NCBI RefSeq assembly: GCF_001368915.1
Contig: NZ_CSTE01000005.1
Location: forward strand, 140,241-204,240
DNA: 64,000 nt
DNA from: Haloferax massiliensis
GTDB lineage: Archaea > Halobacteriota > Halobacteria > Halobacteriales > Haloferacaceae
Direction: 5' to 3'
Of this stretch, positions 17,638-24,529 are shown one piece after another. The notes under the pieces are model-generated. The model was not told where the DNA came from. It did no database searches and was given only the letters and a program-made list of their open reading frames with translations. The translations under genes were made by a program, and so were the position numbers. The first letter of the stretch is position 1; each line of letters begins with the position of its first letter.

Positions 17638-19342
17638 GAGTGTCGCCACTCACAACAGGCAGTCCGAGCTGGTGTAGAGCGCTAGTCAGGCGGGAGTAGT
17701 GCCGAGCAAACCAACTCGACACACTCACCAGCAGTCAATACCGGCGCATACTCCATCTCACCGCCGACACCAATCTTCAACAGGAAATCGGTAAGCCGCC
17801 AGATATTGTGCAACAGCACCGCAAACACGAAGTAGAATAATCTTACGCGGTAGTCCTTAGACGAGGTCTTCGCCAAGAAATCGTTCTTGATCGATTTGTA
17901 TTCGTTCTCGATCTGCCACCGAGAACTGTACCGACGACACACGGCTTGAGCCTCGTCCGCGCTCACACGAAGATTCGTCGCGAACACCGCTGTTCCATCG
18001 CTCTTCGTCGAGGGCACGTAGAGAAACTGCATCGAGTGCGAGCCCTGCTCAACGTGGACAGAGGCCGATTCAACGGCGACTTCTTGCTCATCTTCATCCA
18101 TCGTCTCTATGTTCTCGCGTTCGGCACTGTGAATCCGCTTCGGGATGAGATAGTTCACATCGAGGTTCGAGAGCGTCTGGTAGACAGCTTTCGAGTCAAA
18201 CTCTCGATCACACAGCACCATCTCAATCGGTACGTGCTCCTGTGCCCGTCGAACGAGTCGTCGGACTACACGATGAACTCGGTTCGGCGGGTTCTCGTCC
18301 CACGACGAACTCTCACGGACAGGTTCGACAGCGAGAATCAGCGGGATGTTCCACCCGACAATCGAGAGCGTGGCGAATTTGAACGCTCTCCCCTCGCCGT
18401 CTTTTGTCCCGCTGACCATCGGCATTCCCTCTATGTTACCAAAGTAGCGAATGGTCGTGATATCAATTGCGACGGTGACAGGACGACGAAACGAAGACTC
18501 CGATTGAATCACCGAAAGCAACCGTTCTGTCGCCTGTTGAAATCCCTTGAGTAGGCTCTCTGGGTCGAATTGCTTGACGGCTCGGAGGTGGGTGTCTCCG
18601 TGAGGACCGTACTCTTTGCCTCGTCGGAACTTGAACCGGGCTGCACCCTGTGGAGTACCACAGCCGACCATCCCAATAAACGTCTGAAGCTCAAAGAATC
18701 GCGTGTCTTCATACGTCGCGTTCTGAGCTCTCTCAGAGTCGAACGGACCGAAGCCGTGCTCACGAGCGAGACGGGTTGTACGGTAGATTTCTTCGTCAGA
18801 AAATTCGGTAGCATCCTCAGCTGAGTCAGTAGTTTCTTCTGATGACTGCTTGACTTCCTCTAGTGGCCGGACTTCGGGAACTGAGAGGCCCTGATTGTGT
18901 ATCTCCTTGACTAAGCAGTGTGCGCTGGCGGTGATATATCGACGAACATCGTCATCGAAGCGATTGCGCCACGTTCGAGAGATGACTGACTCGTTAGGAA
19001 TTTGGCCGAGACCGAATACGTCGGCAAGCTCTGGATGGCGTGTGAGAGATCGGTAGCTGTCTCCGGTGACTTCTAGATAAACAAAGAGCTTGAGCATTCC
19101 GTGGAATGAGTACGGGGCGGGATGCCACTCTGGGTAGTCGTCTTCGAGCGTTTCGATCTGGAGCTTAAGAACGGTAAGTGCATCGCAGAACGCTGTCCCC
19201 TCACGGAGGTGTTTGCGGAGTTCGAGAGCAGCGACAAATGCGTCGGTTAGTCGGCGGCCACGCTGTTCCATCAGATAGTCTTGTCAGCGGATACTCAACA
19301 ACGTTGATGACTTTTTCTCCTTGGTAGTGACTCGCCACATTC
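17638..19342 (-). mobile_element. IS4-like insertion sequence with imperfect terminal repeats
   Basis: The transposase gene is bracketed by imperfect terminal inverted repeats: left GAGTGTCGCCACTCAC (17,638 on) and right, read inward, GAATGTGGCGAGTCAC (19,342 back), about 14 matches in 20. The sequences AAAATTGA (17,621-17,628) and AAAATTGG (19,343-19,350) outside could be a nearly identical target duplication, but the left copy is 9 bases away from the repeat, so the exact left end is uncertain. The decayed element at 24,530-26,268 shares the same terminal motif. Confidence 0.65.
17682..19271 (-). CDS. DDE transposase, IS4-like (haloarchaeal ISH type)
   Basis: An intact 529-residue transposase. 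The catalytic triad is visible as D in VAIDITTIRYFG, D in VLCDREFDSKAVYQTL, and E in SSRWQIENEYKSIKNDFL, the last within the YREK-like segment of IS4 relatives. The N-terminal half (YPEWHPAPYSFHGMLKLFVY, IPNESVISRTWRNRF) matches the N-terminal domain of this haloarchaeal group, with an acidic linker near residues 140-160. The reading frame has no stop or shift, so the element may be active. The exact ISH group name is not assigned. A diverged relative with several lesions lies at 24,552-26,221. Confidence 0.88.
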   Translation of the reverse strand: MEQRGRRLTDAFVAALELRKHLREGTAFCDALTVLKLQIETLEDDYPEWHPAPYSFHGMLKLFVYLEVTGDSYRSLTRHPELADVFGLGQIPNESVISRTWRNRFDDDVRRYITASAHCLVKEIHNQGLSVPEVRPLEEVKQSSEETTDSAEDATEFSDEEIYRTTRLAREHGFGPFDSERAQNATYEDTRFFELQTFIGMVGCGTPQGAARFKFRRGKEYGPHGDTHLRAVKQFDPESLLKGFQQATERLLSVIQSESSFRRPVTVAIDITTIRYFGNIEGMPMVSGTKDGEGRAFKFATLSIVGWNIPLILAVEPVRESSSWDENPPNRVHRVVRRLVRRAQEHVPIEMVLCDREFDSKAVYQTLSNLDVNYLIPKRIHSAERENIETMDEDEQEVAVESASVHVEQGSHSMQFLYVPSTKSDGTAVFATNLRVSADEAQAVCRRYSSRWQIENEYKSIKNDFLAKTSSKDYRVRLFYFVFAVLLHNIWRLTDFLLKIGVGGEMEYAPVLTAGECVELVCSALLPPD

Positions 19343-19365
19343 AAAATTGGAGTCAAACAACTCAG

Positions 19366-19914
19366 CTATCGAGACGCTGGAGCGTCAGGGACCGTCTGTA
19401 GATATTGGTCAGGATTTTCGTGGAAGCAATCGCCAACGACTACGGCATCGGCACCAGCGTCAAGAATTTCCTCGGTCTGTTGCTGACTCTTGGTACCTCC
19501 ACCGTAGAGAAAAATTGTGTCGTCAAGATATTTTGCCGCTGCTTTCACGTCTTCGGGCCCCATTCTTTTTGGAGTACTTGATGTAGAATATCGAAAATCG
19601 ATAGAAAGATTCAGTTGCTAGTGCGGCACCTGCTATCTGATCAGGTGTGTATAGTGTCTCAACACCAGACTCATCGGCTGCTTTTGAGTCGGGATTTTGA
19701 ACGACGTACCCCTCACCCAGTATCTTATCCGAGATTTTGGCAATAGCATCGCGACCTCTAGACGCAATCAGGGCACTTACAAGTGGAAGCCCAGCACCGA
19801 ATACTTCTTCGGCTTACTCCCGACCTCTGTGAAGAAATCCACGTGTTTTGCAACGAAGTTGTCGCGGTCTCCGTTGTAGACTGCTGGTACGGAAAGTACG
19901 TCTACAGTATCTAT
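19366..19914 (-). pseudogene. Frameshifted C-terminal part of a GGGP-synthase-like (PcrB family) gene
   Basis: Read in pieces, the minus strand encodes a continuous TIM-barrel protein. It runs from VDVLSVPAVYNGDRDNFVAKHV (about 19,909-19,840), shifts frame near 19,800 to VFGAGLPLVSALIASRGRDA and on to GAALATESFYRFSIFYIKYS, then shifts back near 19,575 to GPEDVKAAAKYLDDTIFLYGGGTKS and DAGADAVVVGDCFHENPD. The YGGG and GADAVVVGD phosphate-binding motifs and the order of segments match geranylgeranylglyceryl phosphate synthase relatives, whose members make archaeal ether lipids. About 60 N-terminal residues are missing. Two frameshifts plus truncation next to an IS make it a dead gene; a functional copy must lie elsewhere. 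Confidence 0.75.
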
Positions 19915-19925
19915 TCATTATCTGC

Positions 19926-20081
19926 GACAAGGTCGAGGAGACAGAAGCAAAGATGAGGACGGTATTTCATGGACGCTTCTATGAAGCAAACAAGCTCAAA
20001 GAAACTTTCGCCGATATTGAGTTCAGAGATGTTGAAATCATTGACGAAGATGGCCCAACTATCCTTCACGCCGTAGAATAG
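19926..20081 (+). pseudogene. Possible C-terminal gene fragment of unknown family
   Basis: An open frame ending at the TAG at 20,081 reads DKVEETEAKMRTVFHGRFYE and continues through an acidic tail (FADIEFRDVEIIDEDG) that looks like real haloarchaeal protein. It has no convincing start and abuts the truncated GGGP-synthase remnant, so it is probably the tail of a gene whose front was lost. The opposite strand (19,911-20,147) is also open, so the assignment of strand is tentative. Confidence 0.3.
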
Positions 20082-20196
20082 ACACACCTGCTCTGTATCA
20101 AGCGTAGCAGTGTCTAAACTCTCTTTGAGCAGGTCTGAGAGTAGCATAGGAAACTAGCTCTTCGACCTGTTTATCGGTTAACTAGACGGTGCCCAA

Positions 20197-20206
20197 ACTT
20201 ATATTA
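20197..20206 (+). promoter_or_regulatory. TATA-like box of the 40-residue membrane protein gene
   Basis: ACTTATATTA lies 23-32 bases before the ATG at 20,229, the usual position for a leaderless haloarchaeal transcript. Confidence 0.55.
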
Positions 20207-20228
20207 CATCTCAATTCAACTACAATTC

Positions 20229-20351
20229 ATGGCACCATTCCCACAATCGCCGACTGGACTTGACCTTGTAGTTTCAGTGGTATTTTGGTTACTTATCTTG
20301 GTTGTGATCGTTTATATTATCAAAATTCTAATTTCGAAGTACGTCTCTTAG
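20229..20351 (+). CDS. 40-residue single-helix membrane protein
   Basis: A very short gene: ATG at 20,229, TAG at 20,349-20,351. The product begins MAPFPQSPTGLDLVVSVVFW, continues as one strong membrane helix (about residues 12-34) and ends with the basic tail KILISKYVS, so a one-pass protein with the C-terminus inside is likely. A well placed TATA-like box supports it. Its GC content is lower than the core genes. The family is unknown. It lies 35 bases before the left end of the IS5-type element, which may have separated it from former neighbours. Confidence 0.55.
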   Translation: MAPFPQSPTGLDLVVSVVFWLLILVVIVYIIKILISKYVS

Positions 20352-20378
20352 GTCAGCCGTTATCAAATTCAGTTAGTA

Positions 20379-20386
20379 ATTTAATT
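20379..20386. repeat. Left copy of the IS5-element target-site duplication
   Basis: ATTTAATT at 20,379-20,386 directly abuts the left terminal repeat and is repeated exactly at 21,582-21,589 on the other side. An intact duplication indicates a recent, single insertion event. Confidence 0.9.
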
Positions 20387-20438
20387 GGCTCTGTTGAAAT
20401 CCTCAGAGAGTTACAGGTTCGTCTAGTAGTCTGAACGG

Positions 20439-21260
20439 ATGGAGGCCCTCCCGAAGTCGCGGTTACTCCGGTTCGTTGAGCAAGCGATGCACTTGGCTAG
20501 GCGAGCGGTCACTCGATACTCCTCAAAGTTCTCGAAACGGCGGTACACACTTCATCAACACATCGTCTTGCTCTGTCTCAAGGTTCGGAAGAATACGACG
20601 TACCGGACGCTTCTGGACGAACTTATCGAGATGCCTCGGGTTCGGAGCGCTCTCGATCTTGAGGAGCTCCCCACTCCTTCGACGTTGTGTAAAGCGTTTG
20701 AACGGCTCGATATGGCCGTTTGGCGGGTTCTTCTCAATCTCTCAGTCACGCTTCTCCCGACCAACGGTGTCGTCGGGATCGACGCCTCCGGGTTCGACCG
20801 GAGTCACGCCTCAAAACATTACACGAAACGAACGAAGCTGACGATTCAGCAGTTGAAAGTCACACTTCTCGTGGACACGAGGGTGAACGCAATCATCGAC
20901 TTACACGTGACGACGACCAGAAAACACGACTCGAAAATCGCGCCGTCGCTCATCGAGCGGAATACCGGTAAAGTAGCGATTCTCCTCGGCGACAAGGGAT
21001 ACGACGACCAGAAGATTCGCGCGTTAGCCCGTGAAGATGGCATTCGTCCCCTGATCAAGCACCGAGAATTTTCGCCGCTCCACAAGGCGTGGAACGCTCG
21101 GTTGGACGCCGACCTCTACGGGCAACGTAGTCAGAACGAGACGGTGAACTCTCGCCTGAAACGGAAATATGGCACATTCGTCCGCTCACGACGCTGGTGG
21201 AAGCAGTTTCGTGAACTCGTTGTTTGCTGTCTCACTCACAACATCGACAAGGCATTCTGA
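20439..21260 (+). CDS. IS5 family transposase
   Basis: A 273-residue DDE transposase. The catalytic triad is D in VVGIDASGFDRSHASKHY, D in ILLGDKGYDDQKIRALA, and E in QRSQNETVNSRLKRKYGTF, the IS5-family arrangement. The N-terminal 110 residues (RRYTLHQHIVLLCLKVRKN, LPTPSTLCKAFERLD) form the helix-rich DNA-binding region seen in haloarchaeal members. The frame is intact from the ATG at 20,439, 36 bases inside the left terminal repeat. A decayed relative of the first half lies at 22,430-22,806. Confidence 0.92.
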   Translation: MEALPKSRLLRFVEQAMHLARRAVTRYSSKFSKRRYTLHQHIVLLCLKVRKNTTYRTLLDELIEMPRVRSALDLEELPTPSTLCKAFERLDMAVWRVLLNLSVTLLPTNGVVGIDASGFDRSHASKHYTKRTKLTIQQLKVTLLVDTRVNAIIDLHVTTTRKHDSKIAPSLIERNTGKVAILLGDKGYDDQKIRALAREDGIRPLIKHREFSPLHKAWNARLDADLYGQRSQNETVNSRLKRKYGTFVRSRRWWKQFRELVVCCLTHNIDKAF

Positions 21261-21278
21261 ACGTTCGATATAGGGGAC

Positions 21279-21473
21279 TCAGTTATCGACCAGTTCTACC
21301 ACAATATCTGCGATAATATATGCCGGTGCGAGAATCATCACAGCAAAGGAGACAATAAATGCTATAGAACCAAATATGCTGGCTGGGAACGTGAGCGACG
21401 AGAGATCACTCGTTAGCGTCATCATCGCCAAAAGAAATAGTCCGATGACGTGGTAAAGTTCAGTTCTATCCAC
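21279..21473 (-). CDS. Small two-helix membrane protein carried inside the IS5-type element
   Basis: A 64-residue open frame from a GTG at 21,473 to a TGA at 21,279-21,281, convergent with the transposase gene and wholly inside the terminal repeats. It has two hydrophobic helices (about residues 8-22 and 29-56) separated by the short polar segment TSDLSSLTF, and an acidic end (VVELVDN). Codons are AT-richer than in core genes. No family is recognised. IS elements of this size normally carry only transposase, so this is a candidate passenger gene; the alternative is a chance open frame in the element's 3' untranslated tail. The start could also be an internal ATG. Confidence 0.5.
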   Translation of the reverse strand: MDRTELYHVIGLFLLAMMTLTSDLSSLTFPASIFGSIAFIVSFAVMILAPAYIIADIVVELVDN

Positions 21474-21581
21474 AGGCGAACTCGAACGGATTTACCGAAG
21501 ACTGTTTCGATAAGTTCGCATATCTACCTAGCGCCTGTTGCAGCGAGAAAGTTGTCGAATCAATAGGATTTCAACAGAGCC

Positions 21582-21589
21582 ATTTAATT
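21582..21589. repeat. Right copy of the IS5-element target-site duplication
   Basis: ATTTAATT immediately follows the right terminal repeat, identical to the copy at 20,379-20,386. Confidence 0.9.
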
Positions 21590-21601
21590 ATAAAAATTAG
21601 G

Positions 21602-21615
21602 TCTGTTGAGATCCT
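21602..21615. repeat. Solo IS5-type terminal repeat remnant
   Basis: TCTGTTGAGATCCT matches 13 of 14 bases of the inner part of the neighbouring element's terminal repeat. It lies 13 bases beyond the target duplication, in the same orientation as the left end. It looks like the leftover end of an older related element. Confidence 0.5.
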
Positions 21616-21791
21616 ATTCACGTCTTGCGATGTGCGGATGAGCGAGTTCCCAGCAGAATCTGTGGAAACCCGAGGAGAGAGACACTCCACCAATGTAAAC
21701 ACTTCTAGATTATCAACAGATCAGAAATTAAAATTCATCGACTAGATTTCCCACAACAATAACTTCATTATGTGACAACAACTATGGATAT

Positions 21792-22394
21792 ATGGTCAAC
21801 ATGAAAAAGGACCTTCCCCGCCGAGAGATGATACGAAAGATTGGCATTTCTGCTGTCTCTCTATCTGCTATTAGCGGTACTGCAGCTGCGGAAAAGAGTG
21901 ATTCTCAAACTCAGAATGGTACTTCAACCCCAGCCCCGACTAAGGGTGGAGAGCCAGATGATGGTCACGAAGTCACTCCACAGTTGGTTACTAACTGGAC
22001 CTCGGAATGAAGCCCCTACGAGGTCAACGAAAGCGATACGTCTATTCTGAAAAGTAGGTGGAACGTGATCTCCCCCACTATCGCATCGTACCACCGATTT
22101 GACGCACTGGTTGAAGCATCAATGGCAGAACGCCCTGAGATGGTCAGTTCGAATATCGGAGCTGGCGCTGTAAAGAAAAATTGGGTATATACCGAAGATA
22201 CAGCTCTTGGAGTACCTGCGTATCACTTCAAGGCGAAGATGTTAGTCGCTCAGCCAACGGGATCGGAACTGTATCTTGACTCACGGGTTAAAACCGAGAG
22301 AACGGGACAGGTCGAAGCGAGAACCGGATGTTACTTCGACCCCGCAACGAATCTCGCTGAATCATGGTCTAGGGCATACCTGACTGTAGAATAG
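21792..22394 (+). pseudogene. Exported (Tat-type) protein gene interrupted by one in-frame TGA
   Basis: A single frame of 201 codons from the ATG at 21,792 to the TAG at 22,392-22,394 is broken only by a TGA at 22,008-22,010. The first part (72 residues) has a twin-arginine-like signal (PRREMIRKIGISAVSLSAIS, then GTAAAE) and a low-complexity Thr/Pro/Gly linker. The part after the stop reads SPYEVNESDTSILKSRWNV and continues with IGAGAVKKNWVYTEDTALGV up to SWSRAYLTVE, clearly protein-like. The TGA probably replaces a TGG tryptophan codon. No family is recognised. It is either a young pseudogene or, less likely, a readthrough product. Confidence 0.65.
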
Positions 22395-22429
22395 GCTTAG
22401 AGCACCACCTGGTTTTTTGTTGTGACATC

Positions 22430-22806
22430 TTTGCGTGGAAAGCGTGACTGTGGTTGAAGCCGGAAGCGTAATTCCGATGACGCAATTAGTCGGGGGAATT
22501 AAGACCGAGATAGTTGAGAAGCACGTGCGAGATGGCCATATCGGGCCGACCAAACGCTTTACACAACGTCGAGGGAGACGGAAGCTCCTAAACCTCGATA
22601 CCTCTCCGAATCCGAGGCATCTCGATAAGCTCGTCACAACGGGTAGTCGTATTCTTCTGCACCTTGAAACAAAACAGGACGATGTGCTGGTGGAGTGTGT
22701 ACCGCCGTTTTGAGAGCTTCGAAGAATAGCGGGCAACAGCTCGCCGAGCCAAGTGAAACACTTGCTCTACAAATAGGAGTAACCGCGACTTCGGGAGGAC
22801 CTGTAT
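22430..22806 (-). pseudogene. Decayed N-terminal half of an IS5-type transposase
   Basis: The minus strand from 22,806 matches the transposase at 20,439 codon by codon: CTCCCGAAGTCGCGGTTACTC, then HLARRAVARYSSKLSKRRYTLHQHIV-like coding and a final SGFNHSHA-like segment. The start codon has become ATA (22,804-22,806), small deletions shift the frame, and homology stops near 22,430. About 125 of 273 residues remain. No terminal repeat is seen at either end. It is a relic of an older insertion directly 3' of the TGA-interrupted gene. Confidence 0.75.
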
Positions 22807-23064
22807 CTGGTCAGACTATTGGGCGGCACCAGCCTGATGGGTATGGAATGGTGCTATCGATGACGGACCCGGTCAAGATGTTCGACCGAATTCGGAGTGC
22901 CCGATCTATCAACGTGGTGTGCCAGCTATTCGACCAGACAACGTTCTCGACATGATCCACAAACTCCTCCGTTATCGTTCAAGTAGAGGAGGATTTTGTA
23001 CTGGTAGCGTCTATTCTCCCCACAATGAATAAAGGGCTTAGCGTGATGGTGAGTTCCACGTAAC
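22807..23064. other. Degenerate intergenic stretch
   Basis: About 260 bases without a supported gene. One plus-strand frame (about 22,850-23,025) reads partly like protein (VPAIRPDNVLDMIHKLLRYR), but it has an upstream in-frame stop and no start, so it is at best a gene fragment. Confidence 0.3.
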
Positions 23065-23289
23065 TTGGCGAGACACATAGCGGTTAGAGACATCTATGAG
23101 AGCGGCTTCGACGAAGACGTCCGCGAGGCACTCCGTCGTCTGATAGCCGAACAGGCACAGGTGAGCGTTCCAGAGCGAATCCTCGTTGGTATCCACCACG
23201 ACGCCGAGATTGGGAGCCCCGACTATAAGCTAATTCAGTCCAATACTGCAATACCGCCTAGTTGCCCTGCTGAATATACTCTCTCTTAA
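23065..23289 (+). other. Short open frame, possible gene fragment
   Basis: A 74-codon frame opening at a TTG (23,065). Residues 1-58 are acidic and helix-like (DIYESGFDEDVREALRRLIAE, VPERILVGIHHDAEIG) and resemble real coding sequence. The last 15 residues do not. No start with a promoter is visible and no family is recognised, so it is probably the remnant of a longer gene. Confidence 0.3.
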
Positions 23290-23515
23290 TTAGCTAATTC
23301 ATTCCCAAATACCATGGAAATAAGCCACGCAACACTTCCATCCTCCGAGGTTGTGGAAGTTGAGACCGACCTTCTCAATGCATATGGCTCCTCTCTCGTT
23401 AGGACCATGATCTTGGGAGTTCGATCGGGTGTTCACCTACTCTGGAAATGCTGAGAACACGATGTGCATCTGCATTCCCCAGAAAGAATTTACATCCTTG
23501 CGATTGTTCTCCGGT

Positions 23516-23903
23516 GTGACATCTTGGTGTCGGCGTGACTTCGTTCGCTACGGGGCGGTCGCAGTAACCGCTTCAACTACACTCTTGGCTGGTTGCTCGT
23601 CGTGGCAGGATAGCGTTGATGTTGAGGTACACAATGAAGACACGGCTCAACACAGGGTAGAGGTCACAGCCGTTTCTGAAAGTGAGGAGGAACTATTTAC
23701 AAAAACTTCGCGTCTTGACCCTGATGAATCGGTTTATTACGATAATGTACCCACCGTTTGACCCTGAGAATCCATACTATGTGACGGCGACTCTTGAAAA
23801 CGGAACTACGGCCAGGTCCGACCCCGAAATGAGCGAGATGACGGCCGTCTGGTTCACCATCCGATCCGCCGACGAAATGGTTGGGGGGCGGGAAGCGCCC
23901 TGA
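23516..23903 (+). pseudogene. Frameshifted haloarchaeal lipoprotein gene
   Basis: From a GTG at 23,516 the product has a twin-arginine signal (CRRDFVRYGAVAVTAS) and lipobox LLAGC, then an immunoglobulin-like beta segment (DSVDVEVHNEDTAQHRVEV, DPDESVYYDNVP). The frame hits a TGA at 23,759-23,761. The sequence continues in the next frame as FDPENPYYVTATLENGTTA to a stop at 23,901-23,903. The joint is therefore a one-base type frameshift near 23,757. The composite of about 128 residues looks like a small surface lipoprotein. Its function is unknown. A sequencing error would give the same picture. Confidence 0.6.
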
Positions 23904-23943
23904 CACCGTTCAATCCAATTAGTAAACTCATAGAACACACATC

Positions 23944-24504
23944 ATGAGACGATTTACCACACAGATTCTGTTGATCGTAATCGGCTTCGTCAGCGCGTTG
24001 CTTACCGTCGCCGCTGCTCCACGGATCGGAGATAGTCCTCCTGAGCAGTTGGCGACTGTTTGTACGCTTCTCGCCAGCGGTGCGTTCCTCATTACGGGCA
24101 GTGTGTGGTTCGTTGAACGGGAAGCGGAGACAGAGCGATATATTCAGATTCCCGCAGCGATGCTCCTCCTACTCGGTGGCGGAGTAATCGTCGTTGCAAT
24201 CGTGGCATTACAACCACTACAAGGAGGAATAACACAAGGACTTAGAACGATTCTCATGGGGATTGTGGTTCTCGCAGGAGGCGGCGTCGCCGTTTCGGGG
24301 TGGCGATGGCTTCGGGGACGGAATATTCGGCACCCACTCGCTCTGCACACGATTGTACTGGGACTCGGCTTGAGTTATATTCTATACAAACTTGTTGATC
24401 AGGCCATCGCCCCAATTCCAACACCTGTCCTCGTTCTCATTCCGCTTGGTACCGTTGTACTTGGGCTGGGAGTGTTGTATCGATTTCCTGCTCAATCCAT
24501 TTGA
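23944..24504 (+). CDS. Multi-helix membrane protein of unknown function
   Basis: A 186-residue hydrophobic protein with about six membrane helices (roughly 7-25, 39-57, 70-88, 99-117, 132-150, 160-178) linked by short loops. It has two charged loops (VEREAETERY, RWLRGRNIRH) that would face the cytoplasm. No signature motif or family is recognised. It lies 40 bases after the frameshifted lipoprotein remnant on the same strand and ends just before the decayed IS4-like element, which may have cut it off from a former operon. Confidence 0.6.
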   Translation: MRRFTTQILLIVIGFVSALLTVAAAPRIGDSPPEQLATVCTLLASGAFLITGSVWFVEREAETERYIQIPAAMLLLLGGGVIVVAIVALQPLQGGITQGLRTILMGIVVLAGGGVAVSGWRWLRGRNIRHPLALHTIVLGLGLSYILYKLVDQAIAPIPTPVLVLIPLGTVVLGLGVLYRFPAQSI

Positions 24505-24529
24505 TGATCAGTTAGTCGGATTCTTGAGC

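Larger units (their letters stand above)
20387..21581 (+). mobile_element. Complete IS5-type insertion sequence with passenger gene (1,195 bp)
   Basis: Perfect 17-base terminal inverted repeats, GGCTCTGTTGAAATCCT at 20,387-20,403 and its complement at 21,565-21,581, bounded by the 8-bp duplication ATTTAATT. It contains an intact transposase (20,439-21,260) and, in the 300 bases between that gene and the right repeat, a small membrane-protein gene on the opposite strand. Intact ends, intact transposase and intact duplication suggest that it is recent and probably mobile. Confidence 0.93.

Noticed and set aside
19911..20147. A 78-codon minus-strand frame that might be the N-terminus of the GGGP-synthase remnant
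   Set aside because: It lacks the first barrel strand motifs of that family, and the opposite strand reads better as protein.
23314..23454. A 46-codon open frame beginning MEISHATLPSSEVVEVETD
   Set aside because: No family, no clear promoter and a 7-bp inverted repeat inside it. It is kept only as a possibility.
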